Assembly: GCA_030407315.1 (NCBI GenBank)
Contig: JALQPE010002070.1
Coordinates: forward strand, 248,001 to 312,000
Direction of reading: 5' to 3'
Source: Asparagopsis taxiformis
Taxonomy: Eukaryota > Rhodophyta > Florideophyceae > Bonnemaisoniales > Bonnemaisoniaceae
DNA length: 64,000 bases
The notes under the pieces: model-generated
Told to the model about the DNA's origin: nothing
Database searches by the model: none
The model's input: the letters and a program-made list of their open reading frames with translations, nothing else
Shown here: positions 9,949 to 19,633 of the stretch, in pieces
Position numbering within the stretch: position 1 is the first letter of the stretch
Layout: the number at the start of each line of letters is the position of its first letter
Program-made: the position numbers and the translations under genes

Positions 9949-10149
9949 TCACTGCGTAGTTTATTTTAGCGTAGAGTACCAGTGCGTGCGCAAACCGTGC
10001 GCTTCCCAACTCTATGCAGAGCTCGGAAGACGGGCAACTTGCTGCTGATCGGCGGTAGCTATTTTTCAGAAGTTTTATCATTCCCAGGCAACTCATATAC
10101 ACGTACGTTCAGGCTATTTTGTCTAAAGGTTGTTTCAATAATTAATGAT

Positions 10150-11931
10150 TCACCAGGCACCCAGGTCTTCGACCTCTTCGTGATCCCACGAGAGCTCATC
10201 GTCATCTAGTTTCGGCACAGGGAGACTGGATGGCGGAGTCACTAATCCAGACTCATGTTTCCGCTGAGTATCAGGACTCACCGTGCTGCCACTGTTCGAG
10301 GATTGGTATGACTCCAACTTGCGCAGAGGTGACCTTTGCCGAAGCCCGCGCTCCGGAATAGACTTGAGTTCACCAAGAGGTGTTGATTGGAAACCAATAC
10401 TATCAATATTTTCTTCCTGTGGCTCGTCAAAGTTCTCTGGCTTTCCCAGACTGGTGCGACGCAGCACCGGTGTTTTCGGAGCTTCTTGTGAGTTCAGCCC
10501 GTGCGAGCGTCTTCTACCCAAAGAATGTCGTAGGCGAGTAACATTGTCAAGATTGACCTCCGCATCTGAAAACCTATGACTAGCTCTTCGAAGAGGATTG
10601 GCCGGGCTTTTGTGCGGCATCAGCTTGGCGGATGGAGCAATCGGGTCTGGGCGGTCTGGCAGGTGGCCTGTGTCCGGCTTGGGTTGAATCTTCTGCAGGG
10701 GCTTTGTGGTGGTTAGTGTCTCAACTGGTATGTTATCTGCATTGGGGATATTTTCAATATCCGCTGCTGCTTGCTCTTCAACCGTTTGCTCTACAGCTGC
10801 TTGCTCTACGACTGCCTGCTCGGCAACCGCTTGTTCTGCAGCCTCGAGAGACGCACGCCGTGCGGCTCTGAAGGACTCCAACGCACTGACGCCGACCCTA
10901 CCTTTCCCAGAACCGGAGTCCCTACGCTTTTCCGTGCGGTCCGGACGACTCAATTGTTGGCGGTCTACTACTCCAGTGCGGAGCGCGATATCTAATCTGG
11001 AAGGTCCATTCTTTTTCTGTAGCGGCGACACAGTGAATGCTTTGCGCTGAGGCTGAGCGGTCGTTTCTTCCTCCTCGGTGTTGGGACCCATGTTCAATTT
11101 TCGGGACACGCCGCCAGTGCCGGCAGCAGACGCCTTTGCTGCGGCCGAAGCATTGGAGCCGCGGCTTGTTCGTCGCGCATACGGACTTGCCTTGAGGCCA
11201 AGTCTGGGCGTGCCTGAACCGCCTGTGCGCCGATTCTGGGCAGCAGGGGAGGGACAGCCAATTGCATTCGTGCCGCGATCTGGCAAATGGGCGCGCTCAT
11301 CCTGTCTTGGTGTTGGCTTGGGTCTCCGTGAAGCTTCCTGGCCGTTGGCAGAAGAAAGACGCCGAACAGTGGACTTGGGAACTGTCGGTCGCGATATTGA
11401 GCGAGATTCTTCGTTCGCTGTGGACAGCCTTCGGTAGGCAGTTTTGGGGGTGCTAAGAGAAGTAGACTTTGGAAAGCGGGGGCTTTCCGCTGCAGGGGAA
11501 TCTGTTGTGTTGGGGCGTGTTACAGGCGCACGTATGCTGGTGCGACGCGCTGTAGGGGTGCGAATGGAGGAATTGGGCGGAGATTTGAAGTCGTTCTTGT
11601 CTGCGTTGAATTTGGAAGCGGCAGTCGGGGTGCGCGGCACGCGTCGAAGGGATGGGATGCTGGATTCTTTTTGGTCGTTGGCAGAGCGGGAGATGCGACG
11701 GGGGGTGGGGATTGCAGATTCGCGACGAGGAGGGGCGGGGGAAAGCATAGCGGAAGTGTCTTGCTGGGATGCGGATGAGTGAACGAGTTCAGCCAAGGTG
11801 CGTACTGGTCGTCGGGGAGTGCGGATGCGAGATGCAACTGTGGAGCGGGCAAAGCGACTACGCGATGGGCTGGAAAGAGAGACACGGTCGGAGTCAGAGA
11901 CCATTTTTAGGTGAAAGCTATTGGAAGACAA
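10150..11931 (-). CDS. Ser/Pro/Arg-rich protein of unknown function
   Basis: I do not recognise this 593-residue protein. Most of it is low-complexity and basic, with many SP and TP pairs next to Arg or Lys (for example RTPRRP, IPTPRR, RTPTARR), the kind of site that CDK-type kinases modify. About residue 365 there is a short Ala/Glu/Gln/Val repeat (several EQAV/EQAA units). The C-terminus turns acidic and ends DDDELSWDHEEVEDLGAW. A second Met, ten codons in, could be the start. The frame stays open for 1.8 kb and the last 15 residues look distinct, which supports a real gene. Mitotic or cytoskeletal phosphoprotein is a guess from composition only. Confidence 0.6.
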   Translation of the reverse strand: MSSNSFHLKMVSDSDRVSLSSPSRSRFARSTVASRIRTPRRPVRTLAELVHSSASQQDTSAMLSPAPPRRESAIPTPRRISRSANDQKESSIPSLRRVPRTPTAASKFNADKNDFKSPPNSSIRTPTARRTSIRAPVTRPNTTDSPAAESPRFPKSTSLSTPKTAYRRLSTANEESRSISRPTVPKSTVRRLSSANGQEASRRPKPTPRQDERAHLPDRGTNAIGCPSPAAQNRRTGGSGTPRLGLKASPYARRTSRGSNASAAAKASAAGTGGVSRKLNMGPNTEEEETTAQPQRKAFTVSPLQKKNGPSRLDIALRTGVVDRQQLSRPDRTEKRRDSGSGKGRVGVSALESFRAARRASLEAAEQAVAEQAVVEQAAVEQTVEEQAAADIENIPNADNIPVETLTTTKPLQKIQPKPDTGHLPDRPDPIAPSAKLMPHKSPANPLRRASHRFSDAEVNLDNVTRLRHSLGRRRSHGLNSQEAPKTPVLRRTSLGKPENFDEPQEENIDSIGFQSTPLGELKSIPERGLRQRSPLRKLESYQSSNSGSTVSPDTQRKHESGLVTPPSSLPVPKLDDDELSWDHEEVEDLGAW

Positions 11932-12257
11932 CGCAGATTCGATGGAGAATGGAACGTTGAAGGATGGAGCATTTGCTTAGATGAAAGTAACGGGCTGCAA
12001 ATTTAATGACTGAAATTACAACGCGGGCCGTGTTTGAGATTTGTGTTGACACCTGAAACACAACTGTTTCAACGGTCGGAACAGTGCTCCTCGCCTCCTT
12101 AGCTGTTCAGTTTCGATTGTTTCAAATTCAAATCTTCAATCTCCCCATTTGAATCGTTTCCGCCATATTTAAAATTTGACATCAATCAAATGCCACGCAA
12201 TAGATCTGCTCATAAATCCTGTTCTGCCCCTCCATCCCACAAATTAAAACATGACAC
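11932..12257. promoter_or_regulatory. Divergent intergenic region
   Basis: 326 bases between the start of the Ser/Pro/Arg-rich gene (minus) and the KDPG aldolase gene (plus). An AT-rich CATATTTAAAATTTG near 12165 is the only TATA-like candidate for the plus-strand gene. No ORF worth calling. Confidence 0.35.
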
Positions 12258-13184
12258 TTGGCATATCTACGCTCCAATTCACTTCCGCATTCTGCTCCCG
12301 TTACCTCCAGATCAATCTCCATGCTCCAATCCTTCTACTTCAATATGTCTACCATGCACTCTTTCATCCCCACCCATCTGACGCGACCGTCAATTTTCCG
12401 CCATGCCAATGGCAGGGCCGGAGGCATCGACCCGCTTCACCCAGCCCCACCATCCACCCCTCGTCGACGCCTGAGATCGCTTCCGCCTCTCGTGCAAATG
12501 GTCCGCCATTGCGACTCCATATCGCACACTATGCGGCAGATCCGCGCCGCACCAGTCGTCCTCTGCATCCGCATGCACGACCCCCATGCAGCCCTATCCG
12601 CCGCAATGGCCGCCGTGCGTGGCGGCCTGCTCTGCATCGAGGTGACGATGACGACACCGTCCGCAGAGCAAGTCATCAGCGATTTGATCACCGCCTGCCC
12701 GAATGCAGTTGTCGGAGCTGGCACTGTTCTTACACGCGAACATGTAGACGCTGCCAGAGATGCTGGTGCTTGTTTTGCGATGAGTCCTGTGGCAAATGCT
12801 GATATTGTACAATACTGTCATCAGAATGGTTTGCTCGCTATTCCTGGTGCTGCTACACCGACAGAATGCTACCACGCTTTTCACACCGCTGGTGCTAAAC
12901 TTGTTAAGATCTTTCCTGCAATAGTGTGCGGTGGCCTGGACTTTGTCAGGGCTATGCAGGGGCCGTTGGCGTATATTCCCCTACTGCCGACTAGTAGTGT
13001 GAAGCTGGATATGGTAGCGAGCTATTTGCAAGAGAGTAATGTATGGGCTGTTGGGGCGTCACGACAGGTTGTAGATAGCGATTGTGTTGATAGACATGAC
13101 TGGGATGGTATAACTGAAAGGGCCAAGATTTGGGTTTCGACTGCCGCCACTGCTGTATCAGATTGTTCCGGATTGATGCGGTAA
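12258..13184 (+). CDS. 2-keto-3-deoxy-6-phosphogluconate (KDPG/KHG) aldolase, probably organellar
   Basis: Residues about 95-300 match class I KDPG aldolase, which splits KDPG into pyruvate and glyceraldehyde-3-phosphate in the Entner-Doudoroff pathway. Visible: VVLCIR, catalytic-region Glu128 in LCIEVT, GAGTVL at 153-158, and the Schiff-base Lys217 in KLVKIFPA. The frame has a ~90-residue N-terminal extension, Arg/Pro/Ser-rich, fitting a plastid or mitochondrial targeting sequence. The start is uncertain: Met30 (position 12345) is as good as the first Met. The aldolase may also serve other keto-acid reactions. No other pathway gene is in the window. Confidence 0.88.
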   Translation: MAYLRSNSLPHSAPVTSRSISMLQSFYFNMSTMHSFIPTHLTRPSIFRHANGRAGGIDPLHPAPPSTPRRRLRSLPPLVQMVRHCDSISHTMRQIRAAPVVLCIRMHDPHAALSAAMAAVRGGLLCIEVTMTTPSAEQVISDLITACPNAVVGAGTVLTREHVDAARDAGACFAMSPVANADIVQYCHQNGLLAIPGAATPTECYHAFHTAGAKLVKIFPAIVCGGLDFVRAMQGPLAYIPLLPTSSVKLDMVASYLQESNVWAVGASRQVVDSDCVDRHDWDGITERAKIWVSTAATAVSDCSGLMR

Positions 13185-13232
13185 TATGCGAAAGGCTTAT
13201 AGGCGTACATATGAATTGACGTAACGTGTACG

Positions 13233-13850
13233 TCATTTGAACAGTTTATACTTGTTGAACAACTTCTTAACTTCACTTCTAGGATACGGTCTGGCAGCCA
13301 GAGCTGTGACAAAATTCTCAGGCTGTTCACGCCACATGACAAACTTGATATCATTATCGCGTAACTTATCAGACAGTTTTAAAATCGCCGCCTCGTTCTT
13401 CGCTTCCAGAACAACAGTGTGCATCTGTGTCGATGAACCTTGTTGCTGTTGAACATCTTGCACCACATCACCATTATCACTCTGACTGCAATAAGCAACA
13501 GTCGTGCTGTCCAAACGGCTTTCCCAAACCGCAGCCACGCTGGCGTGCACCGCCTGCGCAATGACGCTTCCAGTGGGCCAGATGTCCATCAAATCTCTAC
13601 GAACAACGACATATTGCACGGTTGGATCCGCCGCCGGTTGCACCTGATCCGACGGCGCCACGGTGGCCATGGATATGCGCGGATTCGGACACGGCGTTTG
13701 CGCGACAGTCAGGCTATGATGGTTGCCGCGCAAACGGGAACGCTGCAGATGGGCAGTTGGTACGCGGCGGATTGCCGAATATAGTTGGGGAGATATGAAG
13801 GATAGCAACGAGATCGCAGACTCATTCCTCATGCCGTGCAATCGGCACAA
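13233..13850 (-). CDS. PTRHD1: PTRHD1-like peptidyl-tRNA hydrolase-domain protein
   Basis: The last ~140 residues match PTRHD1, a Pth2-fold protein: VQYVVVRRDL, a variant QAVHA helix region, KVVLEA-like MHTVVLEAKNE, and the highly conserved ending MWREQPENFVTALAARPYP...KLFK. A Gln/Asp-rich insertion sits in the middle. An upstream Met gives a ~60-residue Arg/Ser-rich leader that could be a mitochondrial presequence; Met61 (position 13670) would give a protein of the usual ~145 residues. Whether PTRHD1 proteins hydrolyse peptidyl-tRNA is unsettled. It is convergent with the KDPG aldolase gene, 48 bases apart. Confidence 0.88.
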   Translation of the reverse strand: MCRLHGMRNESAISLLSFISPQLYSAIRRVPTAHLQRSRLRGNHHSLTVAQTPCPNPRISMATVAPSDQVQPAADPTVQYVVVRRDLMDIWPTGSVIAQAVHASVAAVWESRLDSTTVAYCSQSDNGDVVQDVQQQQGSSTQMHTVVLEAKNEAAILKLSDKLRDNDIKFVMWREQPENFVTALAARPYPRSEVKKLFNKYKLFK

Positions 13851-15848
13851 GGGATTTGTGATGGTTGCGTGACGGGAGATTTGAGATGTGTTGACGATTG
13901 CGAGAGCGTTTTTGAGATGATGTGAAATAGCGGCGGATTGTACTGAGTTGGTGCATTATAGCGGCAGGGGAAATTGGCGATGCTGGATTTTACAGCGCGG
14001 TTTTTCGTGCAGCGAATCATATTGCGCGTGCCACATCACGTAGGATTTGTGTTTCTCTCGACATGGCTTCTAGTTGACGGTAATATGAGAAGGCACCGAA
14101 TCAGGAGATATCTGCTTGTAGTGCTATTATGCATGCATCCACTTTGGTGATTGCCACGAGATGGGGGCACACTGGCTGCAAGCAGCTTCCCAGTGGATTC
14201 GTTGGAAGCAGTGCAATTGGTTTAGAGAATAACCTGAGAAATGGCCGTATCTCAGGGCACCTGTATATTGCACAGTGAGGAACGCTGTGAATGTAGAGGA
14301 TGGCAATTTATGTCAACAGGATGGGAAATCTCATGGCGAGATCTGCTCAGCGTCTTTCACGTAATAACTTGATTGCAGTGCACAACCGGAGAAATGCATG
14401 TGTATTTGTACAGAATGTTTACACGTGGACTTGCCTGCGGGTATTGCAAATCAACACCAACAATTTCAAAAAAAAATAGAACAGAAAATGGGAGGCGTTG
14501 CATGATATGTTGTCATGATCGTATGTTCCACTTTGGGAGTTGAACGATGCCGAGGACATACCAGCAAAGCACAAAGCAATGCAACTAGGCAATTGCACGC
14601 CTCGCCGCTAGCAACAGAGATCAATTCAACAAGGGCGGACGACAATTTGGTAGCAAGAATGATTTACATATAGCTATGTGCTGAAAATGATTAGAATTAG
14701 TGTAATATTACATGCAAGCCGATCGGTACGACGAAAACCAGAAGCGGCAGAACAGCAGGATATCGCCAACAAGTAGAAATGACGCCATATAGGGCTTTGA
14801 TAAACTTATTCACCACGAGCTGAGTTCCACCGCAAAACCGCATCTGAGGGCAGCGTCGCCAACACGTGGTCTCGGAATACTGAGCACGTCCGGTTCCTGA
14901 GCAGTGAGAACGCGACGAGGACGCCGCCGGGACGACGCGTCGTTATGCGTCGCGCGCGGCTGCGGTGCGGCGGTGTTCAAAGCGGACTGAGCACCGCTGT
15001 TGGCAGTGGATAGTGGGGCGGCGGAGAAGACGCGTGCGAACATTGTGTGTGTGTGTGAAGAACGGCTGAAGCAGAAAGGCTGAAATTGGGAGTCGACAGG
15101 GGTGCGCCAGTCGAGAGGAGGAGAGTTGGGACGCGCTTAAGTAGAGCAAATCGACATGACACTGGTTGGCTGATGAGCACCGAGTCACCTATTACAGAGG
15201 GCTGCGGCGACGCGGACGAGCGGCGATGAAAATTTGGAAGACGTGACACGGTGTAAACGAAGATTTGTCCTTTGTGGACCGCATCGCGCACAGCGATGTA
15301 CAACGTGACATGACTTGTTATAATGCGGTTGGATAGTCGAGCATTTAGATTTGAGCATATTCACGGCGCGTAGGGTTTGTGGTGTTTATTCGTTCGTCCG
15401 TCCTAGATATGATGGGAGGCGGCGCCTTTTCGCCTTTACGGCCTCCGTCTCGACCATTACTTTTTTCGCTCGGATTCCACCTTGATTTGCTTCGAGCTTG
15501 TCGCTGATATTTTCCCACGTTGCCTATCGCTCTGGCCGCTTGATTTTGTGGCAGCGGCGCTATTGGCCTGCTTGTCATTTGCAGACACCCGCAACGTTTC
15601 ATTTCTCTCATGTAAACGTTATTTGCATACTACCCACGTGCATGCCTCCAATGAGCGAACAAACACTTGATACACGTATCTGAGCACTCCAATATGTAAT
15701 CCAACAATGCCCATCCTCCTCCCGGAAAGCTGCAAACATTCATGTACACGTGTCAAAATAAAAATTTCACAAAATCTATTTCGACCTCTCCCCCTCCTCA
15801 CCGACCTCGCTGACGTCCGTTCATCGCGCCCGTTTCTCCACCGGCGCA
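13851..15848. other. Gene-poor 2-kb interval with at most one small ORF
   Basis: Apart from the small minus-strand ORF listed separately at 14810-15043, I see no gene. The first ~900 bases are AT-leaning and short-framed on all strands. A TG-dinucleotide run lies near 15045. From about 15345 the sequence is likely upstream region of the HAD gene. I looked for tRNA-like arms and found none convincing. Confidence 0.5.
14810..15043 (-). CDS. Possible small protein with presequence-like start
   Basis: This 77-codon ORF begins MFARVFSAAPLSTANSG, which resembles a mitochondrial or plastid targeting sequence, then continues Arg/Pro/Ala-rich. It is richer in G and C than its flanks. I recognise no family. 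It could be a real small organellar protein, a first exon, or chance. Evidence is only composition and the N-terminus. Confidence 0.28.
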   Translation of the reverse strand: MFARVFSAAPLSTANSGAQSALNTAAPQPRATHNDASSRRRPRRVLTAQEPDVLSIPRPRVGDAALRCGFAVELSSW

Positions 15849-16517
15849 ATGTACGACGTAATCTGGGACATGGATGGCGTCCTGCTGGACAGCGAGCCCA
15901 TCTACGAAAAAGTCGAGAGTGAAATCGTGTCACGATACGGAAAGGACATCCGAACCATCCTCCCCAAGCTGCTCGGTCGAACCGCCGCCGTCTGCGCTCA
16001 GATCACCGTCGATGAGCTGCAATTGCCAATCAGCGCCGAGCAATATCTCTCCGAGCGAAATGAAATGCTCCTGCAGCAAATGAAGAGTGTCCAAATTCTC
16101 CCCGGTGTCCAGCAAATCGTCGCCCATCTCAAGCGTCATGGCGTGCGTTGTGCTATTGCTACATCGTCGCCCAGGGACCTTCTCGAGGCCAAGAAGACCG
16201 GCAAGGACCAGTTTTTCGCCATGTTTGATGCCTTGGTTTGCGGTGATGATGTTCGTAACGGCAAACCAGACCCTGAGATTTTTCTAAAGGCCGCTCAAGC
16301 TATCGGTGCCGATCCTGCCAATTGTCTCGTGTTTGAAGATGCGCCTGCTGGTCTACGCGCTGCACGACTTGCCGGTATGAGGAGTATTGCGCTTCCTAAT
16401 TCACATGTTGATATTCAATTGTATAAGGACGAGTCACCGTCAATTATCGTTCCCTCAGCATGTTTATTAGATTTCGACGTTACTTGCGTTGGCTTTCCCC
16501 CTATGACTAAACAATAG
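15849..16517 (+). CDS. HAD-superfamily phosphatase, HDHD1/GS1-like
   Basis: This 222-residue enzyme has all four HAD motifs: I, DMDGVLLDSEP (residues 7-17, nucleophile Asp); II, the ATSS segment; III, Lys in GKPDPEIF; and IV, FEDAPAGLRAA. A helical cap domain lies between I and II with RYGKDI...LLGR. The arrangement best fits the HDHD1/GPP group, which dephosphorylates small metabolites such as pseudouridine-5'-phosphate or glycerol-3-phosphate. No targeting peptide is evident, so it is probably cytosolic. Substrate cannot be settled from sequence. Confidence 0.9.
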   Translation: MYDVIWDMDGVLLDSEPIYEKVESEIVSRYGKDIRTILPKLLGRTAAVCAQITVDELQLPISAEQYLSERNEMLLQQMKSVQILPGVQQIVAHLKRHGVRCAIATSSPRDLLEAKKTGKDQFFAMFDALVCGDDVRNGKPDPEIFLKAAQAIGADPANCLVFEDAPAGLRAARLAGMRSIALPNSHVDIQLYKDESPSIIVPSACLLDFDVTCVGFPPMTKQ

Positions 16518-16727
16518 TCTCGTTCCCGCGCGTCAGCGTATGATCATGCGCTGCGCTGCGTTGCATTGCTCATCGCAAAAATTGCAATTCACCCATATCT
16601 CTCTTGGAAATACTTACGACCCCATCCAAAATTCTGCGCAAGTATTTCACGTCATCCAAATATCCTCGTTTACATTCCATCTACGCGGCGAAAACATGCT
16701 GCTGTTCCAAACATCCACCACCACAAC

Positions 16728-17786
16728 ATGTTTCGTCGAGTTGAACTGTTCCTTGGTATTAGTATCTTTGATAGAGTGTGCAACACATACTTGAATTCGT
16801 TCGCCGTAGTGCGACAAAGCAGTCAATCTGAGACAGATTTTGTCGAGAAGGGACGTACGGAAACAATTTATGGTTCAAACCAACCGCAGTATTGCGCATC
16901 TATTGTTCTAGACGTACACCATGAACAACACGTCAAAGTGGAGATGTACGAGCGAATGAAAGAGGATTCGGAACTATTGCAACATCAGCGACTATTAGGG
17001 TCTGCCCAAATGCCACTTTCGCACATTTTGAGCGCAGAAAAGAGTCAATTCACGTCAGAGTTCGATCTGTTGCATGAAGGTCGCGGCTTTGTAAGTCTGA
17101 ATACCGAAGAAATCGACGTGCAGAACAGCGAAAACGACAGCATCGTGGAGCTAGAACTGAGTGCAGCTGTTTTAAGAAAGAAGGACTGGAATAGAACGAT
17201 GTTGAATCAGCGTTTCGAATTGCACCGGGCTCATAAAAGTGCGGCGGCGGATAAAAGACCTCTATGGCTACCAATCTATCGCAGTGAACGGACATTTAAA
17301 CATGGCAATTCTGACTCCGCAGTCGAGTTTTCGAAAGCTTGTTGTAGCTACAGACACTTTTGTAATGGAGATGAGAGACGCAGATTGCGCCTTTCAGTAT
17401 ATGGTACCACTAAGAAGGACAGTTCGGAGATACAGATTTGCAGCGTCGAATTTACTCTGCGTGACGTATGTGAAGCGGACCCGACTCAGGAAGTGTTTCA
17501 AATCGAAGGTAGCAATGAAGATGTGGAAGATTACGGATGTCTATGTATTACAAGAGCGGAGCCGACAGATTATGGAAGTAGTTTCTCCTTTTATCTGAAC
17601 TATAACAGCACAAACCGATTCATCAGCGGCAGTAGTGAGAGTAATCAGTCTTCACGAAAACACAAGGCGAAATATATTGTGAAGAAGTTGGCGATTACTC
17701 GGCGAGATAGATCTGGAAGGCTTGAGGTTGGCAGCGAGATTGAATACGGGGTGAATGAATTGATGGAAAGCAACAACAGGAATTGA
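16728..17786 (+). CDS. Tandem-C2 protein, copine-like, without a VWA domain
   Basis: Starting at MFRRVELFLG, the 352-residue protein reads as two C2-like units in copine order. The first contains VEKGRTETI...NQPQYCASIVLDVH and ends near LLGSAQMPLSHIL; the second begins around IVELELSAAVL and contains ...RTFKHG...SAVEFSKACCSY and SVYGTTKKDSSEIQICSVEFTL. Copines use these units to bind membranes, usually with calcium, and carry a C-terminal VWA domain that is absent here. The calcium-binding Asp set is not clearly complete, so calcium binding is uncertain. The frame is open further upstream to 16566, but that part does not look like protein. A better conserved relative lies at 60362-61267. Confidence 0.6.
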   Translation: MFRRVELFLGISIFDRVCNTYLNSFAVVRQSSQSETDFVEKGRTETIYGSNQPQYCASIVLDVHHEQHVKVEMYERMKEDSELLQHQRLLGSAQMPLSHILSAEKSQFTSEFDLLHEGRGFVSLNTEEIDVQNSENDSIVELELSAAVLRKKDWNRTMLNQRFELHRAHKSAAADKRPLWLPIYRSERTFKHGNSDSAVEFSKACCSYRHFCNGDERRRLRLSVYGTTKKDSSEIQICSVEFTLRDVCEADPTQEVFQIEGSNEDVEDYGCLCITRAEPTDYGSSFSFYLNYNSTNRFISGSSESNQSSRKHKAKYIVKKLAITRRDRSGRLEVGSEIEYGVNELMESNNRN

Positions 17787-18138
17787 AGCCGAAGCTTAGA
17801 ACACTTTTGTGGTGCATTCAATTGGCTCGAGTAGGAGATATAAACATCCAATAATGGTCTAGTATTTCTTGAATTATAAGAAAGTGATTGTCCGAGCATG
17901 CAACAAACTGCCCAATAGAATGGCATGGGAAAGAAATGCAAGTCGCATCTCAGAAATGCATTCAACCTCAACAGCGCAAATCACTGTCCTTGTTGGTATC
18001 GTCTAAGACTATTTCGCGCGCAAGACCTTTGCAGACAAATGGCAGCACCCTCCGTTATTAACCTCGCTGCGCTCCACTTGATTTGATAATACGTCGGTGA
18101 CATAGCTCATTCCTGCCGTCAGCCGCCAAACGTCAACG
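17787..18138. other. Intergenic, no gene seen
   Basis: 352 bases between the tandem-C2 gene and the first PrsW-like gene, both plus strand. Nothing coding or RNA-like recognised. Confidence 0.5.
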
Positions 18139-19302
18139 ATGCAAGCCGAGGGTGCACTTCCGCAATCGACAAGATTCACACCCAGTTGCATTGTAAAACT
18201 GCTGACCATATTTTTCATCCTACCACTCGGCAACGCATTCCTCTTCGTCAATGGACGAGCATCAATCGCTCTCTTGCTCACAGTCGCATCATCGTCTCTA
18301 GGCGTCCTCTTTTCACTTGTATATTTGCTTCATGACGAAGCGGTGTCCAATTCCTTTCTATTTTCGCAATATCTTCGCGGGGCCGTTCCCTTCTATTTGC
18401 TCTGGAAGGTGTTATGCATGCTACTATTCCCGCTGACATTCCTCACGCAAGTTGTCGTATCGATGGTAACCATCATGACCGTTTCGCAGTTAATCAATGC
18501 TCTGATAGAAGTATTCCCCGAATGGGGCGCCTATTTGGATCGCTGGATGGACTATCTAACCAATCTGCAACCAGACCTGAGCGACCTACTATGGTCAACC
18601 AACAGCAACTCGACGCGAATCTCCACCGGTCTGCGCTCGCCAAATGTCGACGTCCGTCTTGATCTCAACGTAGTAATGAAGGTATTCAGCGTCATTCTAT
18701 TCGCGACACCGGGCGTTCTGGCGATGGAGCTCTGCAAGTGGCTACTTTTGCGAACGTACGTCGACGTAGTACTCGGACAGTACAGTAGCGGCGTGCGTAT
18801 CGGTTGTCGCGGCATCATTGCGTGCGGATGCATCGGCGCACTCGGGCTAGTTACACAAGAAATCTATGGCCATATGAGTGAATTGTTCCCCAACGAACTG
18901 CAGTCCATCACGGTTGAGGAAGGTGTTCTGTTCCTGACAACAAGCGCCATGCACTTTATGGCGTGCATGGGCTCGCAGGCGCTCGTTGCTACGGCAGAGG
19001 CGGAGAAATACGTGCTCGGGATGAGCACGAATGTGCCGTTTGCGCGCTTTCTGTCGTTTTGTTTCAGCTGGCTGTTTCATGCGCTGTCGGTGTTGCAATC
19101 GGATGACGTCGCGACCGATGCGTCGAGTCGACGCGCGTTGGCTGCGCGCGGATCGCTCGTGCTGGGGTTTTGCACATTTGCATGGTACAGATACTCGAGA
19201 GTGATGGCTCAAGAGCTGGAAGAGGAATTGAAGAGGCACAACGGCAGTGAAATTGCTTCGGATGATGACGTGGACGAACAAGCACAAAATAAGAATGAAT
19301 AA
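18139..19302 (+). CDS. PrsW-like membrane protein, probably catalytically inactive
   Basis: This 387-residue multispanning protein aligns by eye with the next gene, a canonical PrsW-family protein. Aligned blocks: AMELCKW (196-201) against IEEAGKW; IGCRGIIACGCIGALGLVTQE against IGYRAILASACMVATGFAATE; GSQALVATAEAEKY against GTQFYIATSAARY; LFH (312-314) against LFH. The first Glu of the EE pair is Met, the Asn after the second conserved Glu is Ile, and the middle His is Cys, so key protease residues are lost. It has about eight hydrophobic segments and an acidic C-terminal tail ending DDDVDEQAQNKNE. It is tandem with the active-looking paralog, 331 bases upstream of it. A regulator or pseudo-protease role is inference. 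Confidence 0.65.
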   Translation: MQAEGALPQSTRFTPSCIVKLLTIFFILPLGNAFLFVNGRASIALLLTVASSSLGVLFSLVYLLHDEAVSNSFLFSQYLRGAVPFYLLWKVLCMLLFPLTFLTQVVVSMVTIMTVSQLINALIEVFPEWGAYLDRWMDYLTNLQPDLSDLLWSTNSNSTRISTGLRSPNVDVRLDLNVVMKVFSVILFATPGVLAMELCKWLLLRTYVDVVLGQYSSGVRIGCRGIIACGCIGALGLVTQEIYGHMSELFPNELQSITVEEGVLFLTTSAMHFMACMGSQALVATAEAEKYVLGMSTNVPFARFLSFCFSWLFHALSVLQSDDVATDASSRRALAARGSLVLGFCTFAWYRYSRVMAQELEEELKRHNGSEIASDDDVDEQAQNKNE

Positions 19303-19633
19303 ACAAACGAATGTTGCCTTTTCATTGGCTACTTCCATATTTTGAGTTGTTTCATTGGTGCGATTTTGTACCTTCCACACATGAAGCGGACTACCCTCGG
19401 TAGTCACAGGTATTGATCGCTTGGACGAGGCGAGTGGTGCGAATTTATGTGTTTGTGAGCGATCCCCATCTATTATTTACATGCCTCGTTGTCGTCCAGC
19501 ATCACGTTGTTGTGCCAATTTTTTTTGTACAGTTGCATCTTATTCATATTCAGCTCCGATAATAGTAGGGTTACGCACCTGTCAATCCAATGTTTCCCTT
19601 ATCCCACCTGCCTCCAGAAACCTATCCCCAATC
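19303..19633. other. Intergenic between the two PrsW-family genes
   Basis: 331 bases with no independent gene. The frame of the next gene is open back to an ATG at 19421, but residues before 19634 are Cys/Ser-rich and unlike the family, so I treat this part as 5' leader. Confidence 0.45.
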
